Assembly: GCF_013416525.1 (NCBI RefSeq)
Contig: NZ_JACCEM010000008.1
Coordinates: forward strand, 186,001 to 250,000
Source of the DNA: Parapusillimonas granuli
GTDB lineage: Bacteria; Pseudomonadota; Gammaproteobacteria; Burkholderiales; Burkholderiaceae_B
DNA length: 64,000 nucleotides
Direction of reading: 5' to 3'
Position 1 is the stretch's first letter. Each line of letters starts with the position of its first letter. The notes under the pieces were generated by a model that made no database searches, was not told the origin of the DNA, and saw nothing but the letters and a program-made list of their open reading frames with translations. Both the position numbers and the translations under genes were made by a program. This document shows positions 1 through 9,354 of the stretch, one piece after another.

Positions 1-198
1 TCGATGAAACCCGGCGACGACCTGTACGACGCCAAGGTCATCGTCCTGGGCGAATACGTGTCGCACCACGTCAAGGAAGAGGAGGAAGAACTCTTTCCCC
101 AGATCATTTCGAAGAAGATCGACCTGAGGGAAATGCTGGATCCGATGATGGAGACCAAGGAACGCATGCAAGGACAGCTCGCCCCCGCCACGGCATGA
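1..198 (+). CDS. Hemerythrin/HHE-domain protein, C-terminal part
   Basis: The reading frame is open from the first base of the window, so this is the 3' end of a gene that starts upstream. About 65 residues are visible. They contain a His-His-Val-Lys followed by a run of glutamates and Leu-Phe-Pro, the helix seen in hemerythrin-like HHE cation-binding proteins, where the His and Glu residues bind a di-iron centre. The end is rich in charged residues and finishes with Ala-Pro-Ala-Thr-Ala. The role (oxygen, NO or iron handling) cannot be decided from this piece. It is followed by a glycosyltransferase gene 81 bp downstream. Confidence 0.7.
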   Translation, partial: SMKPGDDLYDAKVIVLGEYVSHHVKEEEEELFPQIISKKIDLREMLDPMMETKERMQGQLAPATA

Positions 199-279
199 GC
201 CGGTTCGGCGCCCGTGGGCACGCAACTTGCGAAGACGGGTCACTCGGCCTCTGCCGCATTTCTTTTTGGGAGATCAACA

Positions 280-1569
280 ATGCGAAGAATCGCGATCGTC
301 AGCGAGCATGCGTCGCCTCTGGCGCAACTGGGGGGAATAGACAGCGGGGGCCAGAACGTCTATGTCGCCAACGTGGCAAGACAGCTGTCGCGCCACGGGT
401 ATTGCGTGGACGTGTTCACCCGGCTCGACAACCCCTATCTCCCGAACGAAATGGATTGGGACGACAACGTCCGCATCATCCACGTGCCCGCCGGACCGGC
501 GCGCCAGCTGCCGAAGGAGTCCCTGCTTCCATACATGGACGACTTCGGCGCCTACCTGCTGGACTACATCCGCGAGAACGCCCCGCAATACGATGTCATC
601 CATGCCAATTTCTTCATGTCCGCCATGGCCGCCCTGCCGGTCGCGCGGCACACCGGCACCCCTCTGGCGGTGACCTTCCATGCCCTGGGCAAGGTCCGGC
701 GCATGCACCAGGCCTCGGCCGATCTTTTTCCCGACAGCCGCTTCCGCATCGAGGAGGACATCGTCCGCGATGCGGACTGCCTCATCGCGGAATGCCCGCA
801 GGACCGCCAGGATCTCATCGCGCTCTACGATGCCGACCCGGCCCGCATCCGCATGGTTCCTTGCGGCTATGACCCGGACGAGCTCCAGACGCTGGATCAG
901 CGGCAGGCGCGCCGGCTGCTGGGCTGGGACGACGGCGTCTTCCACATGTTGCAGCTGGGCAGAATGGTGCCCCGCAAAGGCGTGGACAACGTCATCCGCG
1001 CCTTGGGCCGCCTGCGGCACAAGCACGGCATCGACGCTCGCCTGTGCGTGGTGGGCGGCAGGACGGGGAACGGCGTCGAAGGCGATGCGCCCGAGCTGAA
1101 TCGGCTGGCCGACATCGCGCGGCAGGAAAAAGTTGCTGACCATGTTGAATTTACCGGAAGCCGCAGCCGCAACGTGCTCAACCGCTATTACAGCGCCGCC
1201 GACGTGTTCGTGACCACGCCTTGGTACGAGCCCTTCGGCATCACGCCGATCGAAGCCATGGCTTGCAGCCGGCCCGTGATAGGGTCCGACACCGGCGGCA
1301 TACGCTATACGGTCGTGCATGGCCGCACAGGCTTCCTGGTGCCGCCCAAGGATCCGGACGCCCTGGCGGCGCGCCTGGCCACGCTGGCGCAGGACCACGG
1401 GCTGGCCGTGAAGATGGGGCTTGCGGGCGCCAGGCGCGCGCAGGAAATGTTCACCTGGAGCCGCGTGGCGCTGCAGCTGGCCGACGTCTTCGAGGAACTG
1501 GGCCACGAGCGCGAGACCGCGCAAGGCTGGAGCCGGCCGGCCGTCGAAAGCCTGCATCTCGCTTCTTGA
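280..1569 (+). CDS. Glycosyltransferase family 4 (GT-B, sucrose-synthase-like)
   Basis: A 429-residue GT-B fold glycosyltransferase, probably cytosolic, transferring a sugar from a nucleotide donor. The N-terminal domain has the glycine-rich GGQNVYV loop (residues 23-29), typical of GT4 enzymes of the sucrose-phosphate synthase / MshA type. The C-terminal donor domain has the E-x7-E motif as EPFGITPIE near residue 317. The ATG at 280 was chosen over one at 214 because the protein start MRRIAIVSEH leads directly into the first beta strand and GGGAGA lies just upstream. It heads a three-gene plus-strand set with a GT2 enzyme (24 bp downstream) and a UDP-sugar decarboxylase-like enzyme, suggesting assembly of a surface or storage glycan. 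The acceptor and donor sugars are unknown. Confidence 0.85.
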   Translation: MRRIAIVSEHASPLAQLGGIDSGGQNVYVANVARQLSRHGYCVDVFTRLDNPYLPNEMDWDDNVRIIHVPAGPARQLPKESLLPYMDDFGAYLLDYIRENAPQYDVIHANFFMSAMAALPVARHTGTPLAVTFHALGKVRRMHQASADLFPDSRFRIEEDIVRDADCLIAECPQDRQDLIALYDADPARIRMVPCGYDPDELQTLDQRQARRLLGWDDGVFHMLQLGRMVPRKGVDNVIRALGRLRHKHGIDARLCVVGGRTGNGVEGDAPELNRLADIARQEKVADHVEFTGSRSRNVLNRYYSAADVFVTTPWYEPFGITPIEAMACSRPVIGSDTGGIRYTVVHGRTGFLVPPKDPDALAARLATLAQDHGLAVKMGLAGARRAQEMFTWSRVALQLADVFEELGHERETAQGWSRPAVESLHLAS

Positions 1570-1593
1570 CCCTCGCACGGACGCCGCCATCCC

Positions 1594-2580
1594 ATGAATG
1601 CCGATCGCTCTTTGCAAGTGTCGGTCGTCGTGCCGACGTATCAGCGCCCGGATCTGCTCGAACGCTGCCTCGCGGCACTCCGCCGCCAGACGCTGCCCCA
1701 CGATGCCTATGAGATCATCGTGTGCGACGACGGACCCAGCGCGGCCGCCCGGCGCGTCGTCGGCCAGGCGCGCGGGCCGCGGGACGCCGGCGCTCCGATC
1801 CGGTATCTGGAAGTCCGCGACACGCAGGGGCCGGCCGGCGCCCGCAACCAGGGATGGCGGGCCGCCCGGGCCCCGGTCATCGCGTTCACCGATGACGACA
1901 CGGTCCCCGACCCCGGCTGGCTGCGCGCCGGCCTGGCCGCGATGGCGCCGGACGTGCACGCCGCCACCGGCCGCCTCGTCATGCCGCTGCCGCCGGAGCC
2001 TTCCGACATCGAACGCGATGCCGCGCGCCTGTCGGATGCGGAGTTCGTGACCGCCAACTGCTTCATCAGGAAAGACACGCTGGAAGCGATCGGCGGATTC
2101 GATGAACGATTCGGCATTGCGTGGCGCGAGGATTCGGACCTGCATTTCAATTTGCTGGAGCGCGGCTGCAAGATCGTTCGCGCGAACGACGCCCTGGTCG
2201 TTCACCCGCTGCGCCCAGCCGCCTTCGGGGCGGGCATAGGCATGCAGAGGAAAATCCTCTACGACGTGCTCCTGTACCGCAAGCACCCGCGCCTGTACCG
2301 CGAACGCATCCGGCGCGGCCCGCCCTGGTTCTACCTGTCGGTGCTGGCGCTTCTGTTGGCGGGCGTGGCGGGCCTGGCCGCCGGGCGCCCCGCCTGGGCG
2401 ACCGCCGCCTTCGCCGGCTGGGGCCTGGCGACGCTGGGCTTTTTCTTCTGGCGCCTGGCCCATAGCGCCATGACCTGGCGGAACGCGCTGGAGCTGCTGC
2501 TGACCTCCATCTGCATTCCTCCCTTGTCGATCTTCTGGCGCATGGTCGGCGTCCGGCGATACGGGGCCAGATTTCCTTGA
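1594..2580 (+). CDS. Glycosyltransferase family 2 with C-terminal membrane anchor
   Basis: A 328-residue GT-A type glycosyltransferase. The N-terminus has the family-2 start ([17 protein letters not shown]), a CDDG nucleotide-binding motif near residue 45, a TDDDT metal-binding DxD-type motif near residue 99, and WREDSDL as the likely catalytic-base segment near residue 180. The last 80 residues contain two hydrophobic segments (about 247-263 and 269-290), so the enzyme is probably held on the inner face of the cytoplasmic membrane. It lies 24 bp after the GT4 gene and 15 bp before the decarboxylase-like gene and is almost certainly co-transcribed with both. Substrates are not known. Confidence 0.85.
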   Translation: MNADRSLQVSVVVPTYQRPDLLERCLAALRRQTLPHDAYEIIVCDDGPSAAARRVVGQARGPRDAGAPIRYLEVRDTQGPAGARNQGWRAARAPVIAFTDDDTVPDPGWLRAGLAAMAPDVHAATGRLVMPLPPEPSDIERDAARLSDAEFVTANCFIRKDTLEAIGGFDERFGIAWREDSDLHFNLLERGCKIVRANDALVVHPLRPAAFGAGIGMQRKILYDVLLYRKHPRLYRERIRRGPPWFYLSVLALLLAGVAGLAAGRPAWATAAFAGWGLATLGFFFWRLAHSAMTWRNALELLLTSICIPPLSIFWRMVGVRRYGARFP

Positions 2581-2595
2581 CGGACGGACACCACC

Positions 2596-3582
2596 ATGAA
2601 CGAGCATAACGAACAACGCAGGATATTGATCGCCGGCGGCGCCGGCTTCCTGGGCGCCCACTTGTGCCGGCGCATGCTGAATGAAGGGCACCGCGTGATC
2701 TGCCTGGACAACTACTGCACGGGCTCGCCGGACAAGGTCGCCGACCTGGCGGGGCGGGACGGCTTTACGCTGATACGGCACGACATCGTGGAGCCCCTGC
2801 CGCCCGGCCTGGACCCGACGCACATCTACAACCTCGCCTGCCCCGCCTCCCCGGTGCATTACCAGAGAGACCCCATCCAGACTCTGCGCAGCTGCGTCGT
2901 CGGCGGATACCACCTTCTGGAGCTGGCAAGGCGCAGCCAGGCGCGCATATTGCAAGCGTCGACCAGCGAGGTTTACGGCAACCCCAAGACCCACCCGCAG
3001 CATGAAAGCTACCATGGCCACGTCAACCCGGTGGGGCTGAGATCCTGCTACGACGAAGGCAAGCGCTGCGCCGAAACCCTGTTCGCGGACTACAGCCGCG
3101 CGCATGGCGTGCAGGTGAAGATCGCCCGCATTTTCAACACCTATGGGCCGGGCATGTCGGTCGGCGACGGCCGGGTCATTTCCAACCTGATCACCCAGGC
3201 GCTGGCCGGGCGGCCGCTCACCATCTACGGCGACGGCAACCAGACCCGCTCGTTCTGCTATGTGGACGACATGATAGAAGGCCTGGTCCGCCTCATGGAC
3301 AGCGTCGATACCTTCATGGGCCCGGTGAACCTGGGCAACACGAGCGAGATCGCCGTCATTGAAGTCGCCCAGCGCATACTGGAGCTTACCGGGCGCGAGG
3401 AGGAATTCGAGTTCGTGCCGCTGCCGCCGGACGACCCCGCCCTGCGCTGCCCCGATACCACGCTCGCCAAGTCCCATCTGGACTGGTTTCCGGCCGTGCC
3501 GCTGGATGAGGGCTTGCGGCATACCATCGCCTACTTCTCCGAGCTCGTCGGCCACGAGCAGGCGCTGGCGCGCGCCGGCTGA
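2596..3582 (+). CDS. UDP-glucuronate decarboxylase-like SDR (UXS type)
   Basis: A 328-residue extended short-chain dehydrogenase. The Rossmann motif GGAGFLG is at residues 14-20 and the catalytic Tyr-x3-Lys is at Tyr152/Lys156 in the context CYDEGKR, the form found in UDP-glucuronate decarboxylases rather than in 4-epimerases. Also typical are LDNY-TGS after the second strand, TSEVYGNP, and [10 protein letters not shown]. The inferred reaction is NAD-dependent conversion of UDP-glucuronate to UDP-xylose, feeding one of the two upstream glycosyltransferases. An epimerase or dehydratase role is the main alternative. It ends 20 bp before a convergent gene. Confidence 0.85.
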   Translation: MNEHNEQRRILIAGGAGFLGAHLCRRMLNEGHRVICLDNYCTGSPDKVADLAGRDGFTLIRHDIVEPLPPGLDPTHIYNLACPASPVHYQRDPIQTLRSCVVGGYHLLELARRSQARILQASTSEVYGNPKTHPQHESYHGHVNPVGLRSCYDEGKRCAETLFADYSRAHGVQVKIARIFNTYGPGMSVGDGRVISNLITQALAGRPLTIYGDGNQTRSFCYVDDMIEGLVRLMDSVDTFMGPVNLGNTSEIAVIEVAQRILELTGREEEFEFVPLPPDDPALRCPDTTLAKSHLDWFPAVPLDEGLRHTIAYFSELVGHEQALARAG

Positions 3583-3602
3583 TTCCGCGGCCGCCCAGCG
3601 GC

Positions 3603-4184
3603 CTATTTGGCACCCGAGACCTTTCTTTCCAGGTCTTCCGCCATGCCCAGATGCTTCTTGAGCTGCGGCAGCGTCTTGACCGCAAACGCCTTGAGTTCGG
3701 GGTCCTGAAGCCCGGTGCCGGCGCCGCTGAACAGGCTGACCGCTTCCTTGTGCGCGGCCACGCCGATTTCCTTCGCATACAGCCGGTCGAACTCGGCGCC
3801 CTCGGCCTGGCTCAACGCCTCGAGCTTCTCTTTCTGTGCGTCGGACGGAAACAGCGGCGGCGCGACACCCTTCTTCTTGGAGATCGTCTCGAGCTCCAGA
3901 TTGGCGTCCGTGTGGTCCTTGATCATGGACCGGGCGAAGGACTTCACCTCCGCGCTTTCCGCTTTTTCCTGCGCGAGCTTGCTGGCCTCGACTTCGAGGT
4001 GCCCGGCCTCGCCCGCGCGCTTGATGAAATTCTTGTCTTCTTCGCTCATGGCGATCTGGTTCTGCCGCGCTTCCGCCGGGGTTTCGCCGGCCGGCGAGGC
4101 CGGCTTGGGCTGGGCCAGCGCGCCGCCGGCGGTGATCGCCATGCCGGCCAGCAAAACGGTGAAATACAAGGGGGATGGCTTCAT
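3603..4184 (-). CDS. Exported DUF4142 domain protein
   Basis: A 193-residue protein with a signal peptide (Lys, then a hydrophobic stretch, then ALA-QPKP around residue 25), so it should be periplasmic. The mature part is highly helical, with the DUF4142 pattern: an 'NFIKRAGEAGHLEVEASKLAQEKA' type helix, then FARSMIKDHTDANLEL, ending in a lysine-rich helix. DUF4142 proteins resemble a ferritin-like four-helix bundle, and their function is not established. The start at 4184 is supported by AGGAGA 8 bases upstream. A longer open frame extends upstream without a ribosome-binding site. It is convergent with the UXS-like gene and divergent from the hydroxyacyl-CoA dehydrogenase. Confidence 0.85.
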   Translation of the reverse strand: MKPSPLYFTVLLAGMAITAGGALAQPKPASPAGETPAEARQNQIAMSEEDKNFIKRAGEAGHLEVEASKLAQEKAESAEVKSFARSMIKDHTDANLELETISKKKGVAPPLFPSDAQKEKLEALSQAEGAEFDRLYAKEIGVAAHKEAVSLFSGAGTGLQDPELKAFAVKTLPQLKKHLGMAEDLERKVSGAK

Positions 4185-4304
4185 GTTCGCTCTCCTGAGT
4201 TGCGTCAGCAGTTCCAGCAAGGTCCGTTCCCGCGGCCCTTGCGCCAGGGGAAGGCGCGCTGCCGTATCATATCGTTCCAGCCCCACAACTTCAGGAGTCG
4301 AGCA

Positions 4305-5264
4305 ATGAATGAATCGCAATGGCCGAGCGCACCCGGGTCGACACGCAGCGTGGTCGTCGGCGGCGGCACCATGGGCGCGGACGTGGCCGTCGTGCTTCTG
4401 CGCGCATCCAGCCCGACAGTGGTGGTGGAACCCGACGCGTCCCGGCATGCGGACATCCGGGAAAAAATCGAGGGCAACCTGCGGCACATCGGCAAGGCCG
4501 GCAACATCGACCTGCTGGCGGTCGCCGCCTCGCTCGACGGCGTGGACTGGCCGGGCGTCGGGCTGGTGATCGAATGCGTGCCTGAGTCGCTGGAGCTCAA
4601 GCGCGGGCTGTTCCGGGAGCTATCTGAAAAGGCGGCGCCCCAGACCGTGCTGGCAAGCAACAGCTCCAGTTTTCCCATCAGCCAGATCGCCCAAGGGCTG
4701 CAAACCCGCGCGCGCATGATCGGCCTGCATTTTTTCATGCCGGCCCATATCGTGCCTTTGGTCGAGGTCGTGCAGGGCCCCGACACGGACGCGGCGCTGG
4801 CGGAATCGCTGGCCGCTTTCATGCGCCGCTGCGGCTGCGTCCCCATCGTGGTGCGCAAGGACATCCCCGGCTTCGTCGGCAACCGGCTGCAGCACGCGCT
4901 GGCGCGGGAGGCGTTCGCGCTGATCCAGGAGGGCATCGTGTCGCCGGAGGACATCGACGCGGCGGTGAGGTTCGGTTTCGGTTTCCGCTATCTCGCCGCG
5001 GGGCCGGTATTGCAGAAGGAGCATGCGGGCCTGGACGTGCACGCGGCGGCGGCCGCGACCATCTATCCCACTTTGTCGAACGCCGCGGAACCGGCGGCGG
5101 TGCTGGCCGACAAGCCCAAGCAGGGGAAACTCGGCATGAAGACGGGCGAAGGGTTTTATCGGTGGGACGAGGCGAGCATCAAGGCGGAAAAACAGCGCTA
5201 TGAACGCGCTTTGCAAGGCAGCCTGGCGATACTGGCCAAGGAGCTTCCGCCGATCGAGCCTTAG
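4305..5264 (+). CDS. 3-hydroxyacyl-CoA dehydrogenase family protein
   Basis: A 319-residue NAD-dependent dehydrogenase. The Rossmann motif VVGGGTMGAD is at residues 15-24, followed by VIECVPESLELKRGLF, ASNSSSFPIS, GLHFFMPAHIVPLVEVV and KDIPGFVGNRLQ, all standard for the 3-hydroxyacyl-CoA dehydrogenase family. The catalytic His is in LHFF. The C-terminal domain ends with LGMKTGEGFY. The start at 4305 has CAGGAG upstream. The single-domain size and the HFFMP sequence resemble small stand-alone members that act on short hydroxyacyl-CoAs or hydroxyacids (for example 3-hydroxybutyryl-CoA or L-carnitine dehydrogenase-like proteins). There are no beta-oxidation neighbours, so the substrate is open. 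Confidence 0.85.
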   Translation: MNESQWPSAPGSTRSVVVGGGTMGADVAVVLLRASSPTVVVEPDASRHADIREKIEGNLRHIGKAGNIDLLAVAASLDGVDWPGVGLVIECVPESLELKRGLFRELSEKAAPQTVLASNSSSFPISQIAQGLQTRARMIGLHFFMPAHIVPLVEVVQGPDTDAALAESLAAFMRRCGCVPIVVRKDIPGFVGNRLQHALAREAFALIQEGIVSPEDIDAAVRFGFGFRYLAAGPVLQKEHAGLDVHAAAAATIYPTLSNAAEPAAVLADKPKQGKLGMKTGEGFYRWDEASIKAEKQRYERALQGSLAILAKELPPIEP

Positions 5265-5331
5265 CGGCGCCCGCTGTCGCTGTCTGGGTTCTTGCGCGGC
5301 TCGTCTCTGGGCCGCCGCGCCGCCGGCTCGA

Positions 5332-6537
5332 TCATGGGGCCATGGGCGCATTCGGCCTGGCCACGTCGCCCGAATCCGCCTCCCGCCATTGCGCTCCCCC
5401 GTGCTTCACCACATTCCTTCCCGCGCGCTTGGCCAGATACAAGGCATCGTCCGCCTCCGCCATCAACCGCCCGAGCGCCGCGGAGGGCTCCCGCGTCGTC
5501 GCAATTCCGATGCTGCACGTATAGGACGGCAAGAAGGGATCGCTGCGCGCCGCAACAGCGGCCTGGATCGCGCCCGCCAGTTCCAGCGAGCCGGCTTCGG
5601 ACATGTCCATCGCGCCGATGATGAACTCCTCGCCGCCCAGCCTGGCAAAGGTCGCGCCCGGCCCAAGCACGCTTTCTATTTTCCGGCAAAACTCGATCAG
5701 CACCGTATCGCCCACGGCATGGCCGTTCCGGTCATTGATCGACTTGAAATGGTCGAGGTCCAGAATGAATACCGAGAACGGCTGCCGCGCCCGAAGCGAC
5801 CGGCGCAGATTCTTCTCGCATATTTCCGTAAACACACGCCGGTTGATGACGCCTGTCAACGCATCGCGCGTGGCGTGCCGCTCCAGCTCCATGTTCAGCC
5901 GGTGCGTCGCCACCATGACGTAGCCGACCGCCAGCAGCAAGGACACCACCGCATAGGTGGCGAAATACACGATTTGTATGATGTCGGTCGAAAAGAACTC
6001 GCCCGATGAAAAACCGGGCAGCGCGGCGGTGACGCCCCGGACCATGAGCACGACGAGCTGGACCACGAGCGTGGCCGCCAGAAAGAACGTGCTGAAATGC
6101 CGGAAGCCGTAGCGGACGATCAGGAACAATTGGCTGCCGTACAGGCAAAGCAGGCTTGCCGTCATCACGCCCAGGCGCAGAGAATAGCTCGGCATGACCA
6201 GCAGGCCCCAGACGATGCCGCCGGCCCCGAAAGCAATGATGCCGAGGATCAGCCGATTGGTTTCACGCCGCTCGTAGAACTGCTGGGTGCCCGACAGCCA
6301 TAGCGCAATTCCCGTCAGCAGGCCGACGTTGGCGACGATGATGGAGATCCAGTCGGGAAAGATACCGCGCCCGCCGAAGCAGATGCCCGACACGCCCGCG
6401 GCGAAAGAGCCCCAGGCCCAGCGCGCAACGCCCCGTATGCTGGGCGGCATGTCCCGGTGGACCGAGAACAGTATGCCCGACATGATGATCGACATCGAGG
6501 CGGCGATCATCACCACGGTCAAGGAGTCCAGCATCAT
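5332..6537 (-). CDS. Membrane-bound GGDEF diguanylate cyclase
   Basis: The N-terminal half (about 220 residues) contains six or seven hydrophobic segments. The C-terminal half is a GGDEF domain with LDLDHFKSINDRNGHAVGD and the active-site variant GGEEF near residue 300, which is catalytically competent in this family. It would make cyclic di-GMP from GTP at the inner membrane. No RxxD inhibitory site is visible just before the GGEEF motif, so product inhibition through that site is not expected. The ATG-ATG pair at 6537/6534 is the preferred start. The frame can be extended to a GTG at 6585, but that start has poorly spaced ribosome-binding bases. It stands alone on the minus strand. Confidence 0.85.
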   Translation of the reverse strand: MMLDSLTVVMIAASMSIIMSGILFSVHRDMPPSIRGVARWAWGSFAAGVSGICFGGRGIFPDWISIIVANVGLLTGIALWLSGTQQFYERRETNRLILGIIAFGAGGIVWGLLVMPSYSLRLGVMTASLLCLYGSQLFLIVRYGFRHFSTFFLAATLVVQLVVLMVRGVTAALPGFSSGEFFSTDIIQIVYFATYAVVSLLLAVGYVMVATHRLNMELERHATRDALTGVINRRVFTEICEKNLRRSLRARQPFSVFILDLDHFKSINDRNGHAVGDTVLIEFCRKIESVLGPGATFARLGGEEFIIGAMDMSEAGSLELAGAIQAAVAARSDPFLPSYTCSIGIATTREPSAALGRLMAEADDALYLAKRAGRNVVKHGGAQWREADSGDVARPNAPMAP

Positions 6538-6665
6538 CGCGGGACCCCATGGAACGAATTGATTGATGAAGCGGAAATGGTACACCTCTTGCTAGGAGGA
6601 CATTGTATCGATTTCCGTGCCCGCCCGGAAAGAAACTGACCGCAATCATCGGGAACTGAAGGGTT

Positions 6666-8192
6666 TCAATCCGGCGCCACGCCTGGCGCATGCCTGAATG
6701 GCAACGAGGAGAGATTCAGCGCGGCCGGCCCAGGCGCGTCGATGTCGATGATCGCACTGGATAAAGGCAGGAAGGCGGCGCGGAAGTGGTTCTTCGCCTT
6801 CACGCAAAGCAGCCGGACTTCAGAAAAGTCGATGCCGTGCATGGTGAAAAACGCCGGATCATTGGCGGGCACGACCACCTCGGTCACAATAATGTGTATG
6901 TTCGGGCGGCCCGCAAGCGCGATCATGGCGGTACGGCCGCAGCGCATCAGTGCGCCGTTTTCCTTCGGGCCCACATTCCTGAACTCGCCGTCGGTCAAGG
7001 TTTCGACCCGCGCGCGCACCGGGAGCGCCGCGCCGAAGCGCTTGCTGGCCTGCCCGCCCAGCATCAGATCGAGCTCATTGCCCACGCCGGCAGCGTAAAT
7101 GGACTGCACGGCCTTGGCGTCGGCAAAGCTCGCAAAGACGCAGGTGGCGTCAAAATCGACGCCGAGAACGGCTTGGAGCAAGCCGGGCGTATCAGCGATG
7201 CCTCCGGACCCCGGATTGTCGCCAGGATCCGTCACCACCACCATCCCCTCGCGCTCTCCGATGATCGCCAATGCGCGCTCCAGCCCTACGCTCGCGCTTG
7301 GAAGGCTGATCATGAACTCATGCGCCTTCTCGCGCATCGCAGCCTCCAGGCGATCCACCACTACCCTCGCGCCGGCGCCGGCGGGATCTCGCGCCGCATC
7401 CGTGGTCACCACGACGGAAGCCCCGGTATCAGGTGTATCCGCGTAAGGAAAACCGCCGAACACGGATACTTCGATGACGGGCGCATGCGTTTGGGCGGCG
7501 GCCAGGTCCTGCAAGTCCCGCATTGGGCCGCTATCCGTGCGCATGTTGAAACTGGGCAGCACCAAGCCGGGCTTGCCCACGCATACGCGCCGCCGCGCAC
7601 CTTGCTCGACCATCAGTACGAGTTGATCGAGCACCCGTTCCGCAGTCCGGTATTGATCCACATGCGGATATGTTTTATAACCGCTGACCACGTCCACCAA
7701 GCCGGCAAGCCCAGGGCTCAGGTTCGCATGCAAATCGAAGCTGACGCCCAACGGCACGTGAGGCGCCACGCCACGAACGGCACGTATGAGATCCAGGTCG
7801 GGCGTTTGCCGGGCGTGCGTGATCGATGCGCCATGCAACGACAGGTAGACGGCATCCCAGGGCGCTTGGCGGGCTCCGTTGAGCAAGCCATCGAGCAGGT
7901 CCCGCTCGATCATGTCATAGACGTGGTCTTCAATCGGACCACCCGGCCAGGCCGATGCGCAGCGCAAGGCGACCACATCCCAATCGGGATGCCTGGCCGC
8001 GAAATCGACGACCGCGCCAAGTTCTGTCGCAACCCCTTTGGCAGCGGCCAGCGCGGGGGCGCCCATGCTCCATTCCTTGCGCTCGAAATCCCCCAGTGTG
8101 CAAGACAGCGGCGTGAATGCGTTGCCTTCGTACCAAAAACGTGCCACCGCCAGTCGTTTGGGTTTGGATGGAGCAAGCATGGGTGGTTTCAT
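6666..8192 (-). CDS. M81 family metallopeptidase (microcystinase C / MlrC-like)
   Basis: A 508-residue protein matching the M81 (MlrC) family: the N-terminal phrase ARFWYEGNAFTPL, LSLHGA near residue 118, the zinc-binding SFDLHANLS near residue 153, GYKTYPHVDQ, and the C-terminal DPGDNPGSGGIADT. Members are zinc hydrolases, named after the enzyme that finishes microcystin breakdown, but in betaproteobacteria they are widespread and the natural substrates are unknown. The gene lies 21 bp downstream of a Bug-type binding protein gene on the same strand, so uptake and hydrolysis of one compound is a reasonable inference. A GGGGAT sequence precedes the ATG. Confidence 0.85.
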   Translation of the reverse strand: MKPPMLAPSKPKRLAVARFWYEGNAFTPLSCTLGDFERKEWSMGAPALAAAKGVATELGAVVDFAARHPDWDVVALRCASAWPGGPIEDHVYDMIERDLLDGLLNGARQAPWDAVYLSLHGASITHARQTPDLDLIRAVRGVAPHVPLGVSFDLHANLSPGLAGLVDVVSGYKTYPHVDQYRTAERVLDQLVLMVEQGARRRVCVGKPGLVLPSFNMRTDSGPMRDLQDLAAAQTHAPVIEVSVFGGFPYADTPDTGASVVVTTDAARDPAGAGARVVVDRLEAAMREKAHEFMISLPSASVGLERALAIIGEREGMVVVTDPGDNPGSGGIADTPGLLQAVLGVDFDATCVFASFADAKAVQSIYAAGVGNELDLMLGGQASKRFGAALPVRARVETLTDGEFRNVGPKENGALMRCGRTAMIALAGRPNIHIIVTEVVVPANDPAFFTMHGIDFSEVRLLCVKAKNHFRAAFLPLSSAIIDIDAPGPAALNLSSLPFRHAPGVAPD

Positions 8193-8213
8193 TCTGCAAA
8201 TCCCCGGAATGAA

Positions 8214-9203
8214 TTATTGAGCGGAAATTCCCGCAGCCTTGATGAGGGATTCGTACTTCTGCTGTTCATTGCGAAGGTGAGCCGCGAGGTCCTCCGGCGA
8301 ACCGCCGACAGGCACCGCCGCCAAGTCCGCCAGGCGCGCCCGCGTATCGGGCTTTTCCAGCCACTGATTGACCGCGGCATTCAATTTGCCGATCGCATCG
8401 GACGGCGTGCCTGCCGGCGCCATCACCACAAACCAGGAACTCAGCTCGTACCCGGGAATCGTGGCCGCTATCGGTTGGACCTCCGGCAATGTCGGGTCAG
8501 CCGCCATGCTGCTCACACCCAGAGCCACCAGCGAGCCCGACCTGATCGCGGAAAGCGCGGTGGGCAGATTGTCGCCCGCCAGCTGAATGACGCCGCCAAG
8601 CATGTCGTTGCGCGCCTGGCCGGCGCCCTTGTAGGGAACGTGCGTTATATCGAGCCCCGCCTGCTGCTTGATCAGTTCAAGCGACAGGTGACCCGAGCTG
8701 CCGACTCCGGGCGTACCCCAATTGAGCTTGCCCGGTTGCGCCCTGGCTGCTTCGATGACATCGCGCATGTTGCGAAAGCCCGTGGCGGGCGTGGTGACCA
8801 CGACATTGGCGACGCGGACCATATACACGACCGAACTGAAGTCCTTGACCGGATCGTAGCCTGGATTCTTATAGACCAGGCCGTTGATGATCTGTGTTCC
8901 GGGCGTCCCCAGCAGCAGAGTGTAGCCGTCCGCCGGCGCGCGGGCGACTTCCGCGGCGCCAAGATTGCCGCCCGCCCCGCCTTTATTGGAGACGACGACC
9001 GGCTGACCGAGGATCGGCGCGATCCCTTCGGCCATCAGCCGTCCGAGCATGTCGGTCGTTCCGCCGGCAGCGAAGGGGATGACGACGCGTATCGGTTTAT
9101 CCGGCCAAGCGTAAGACGGATGCGCAGCGGCGAATGCCGCCACCCCGGCAAGCGCTGCGGCCATACGATTGAAACGACGCAGCATGCTGAATAGCCTGTT
9201 CAT
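8214..9203 (-). CDS. Bug-family tripartite tricarboxylate transporter binding protein
   Basis: A 329-residue periplasmic protein with a signal peptide (ending ...AAHPSYAW around residue 34) followed by the Bug/TctC signature PDKPIRVVIPFAAGGTTD and later NKGGAGGNLGAAEVARAPADGYTLLLG. Such proteins bind carboxylates, amides or amino acids for TTT-type uptake or for signalling. The group is hugely expanded in Bordetella and relatives. No TctA/TctB membrane partners are nearby, which is usual. The start at 9203 has GGGAGA upstream. It is co-directional with the MlrC-like hydrolase 21 bp downstream. A nine-base inverted repeat lies just upstream of the start. Confidence 0.9.
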   Translation of the reverse strand: MNRLFSMLRRFNRMAAALAGVAAFAAAHPSYAWPDKPIRVVIPFAAGGTTDMLGRLMAEGIAPILGQPVVVSNKGGAGGNLGAAEVARAPADGYTLLLGTPGTQIINGLVYKNPGYDPVKDFSSVVYMVRVANVVVTTPATGFRNMRDVIEAARAQPGKLNWGTPGVGSSGHLSLELIKQQAGLDITHVPYKGAGQARNDMLGGVIQLAGDNLPTALSAIRSGSLVALGVSSMAADPTLPEVQPIAATIPGYELSSWFVVMAPAGTPSDAIGKLNAAVNQWLEKPDTRARLADLAAVPVGGSPEDLAAHLRNEQQKYESLIKAAGISAQ

Positions 9204-9223
9204 TTTGTCTCCCTTTATAAGAA

Positions 9224-9260
9224 TCAAATGATCTATGTTTGGAGAATATAAATCATTTGA
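9224..9260. promoter_or_regulatory. Inverted repeat upstream of the Bug gene
   Basis: TCAAATGAT at 9224-9232 and ATCATTTGA at 9252-9260 form a perfect nine-base inverted repeat with a 19-base AT-rich centre. It lies 21 bases upstream of the Bug start codon, in the interval next to the decayed second Bug gene. The arms are too far apart for a typical terminator and no T-run follows. An operator for a dimeric or tetrameric regulator is the likeliest reading, but no regulator gene is adjacent. Confidence 0.4.
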
Positions 9261-9354
9261 ACTACGAAGACAATGTTACGGCGTTCCGGCGTGGCCGCCC
9301 GCCCCGCCAATTCAGCTCGCCCATCGCGCCGCAGCCCTTCCAGACACTGGCCGA

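Noticed and set aside
274-3555. A 1093-codon open frame on the minus strand
   Set aside because: It lies antisense to three well-supported genes (two glycosyltransferases and the UDP-sugar enzyme), has low-complexity Arg/Ala/Gly/His-rich sequence and no recognisable domain. It is a by-product of high GC content.
6786-9194. An 802-codon open frame on the plus strand
   Set aside because: It is antisense to the MlrC-like and Bug genes, whose motifs are clear. The translated sequence is Arg/His-rich and unlike any family.
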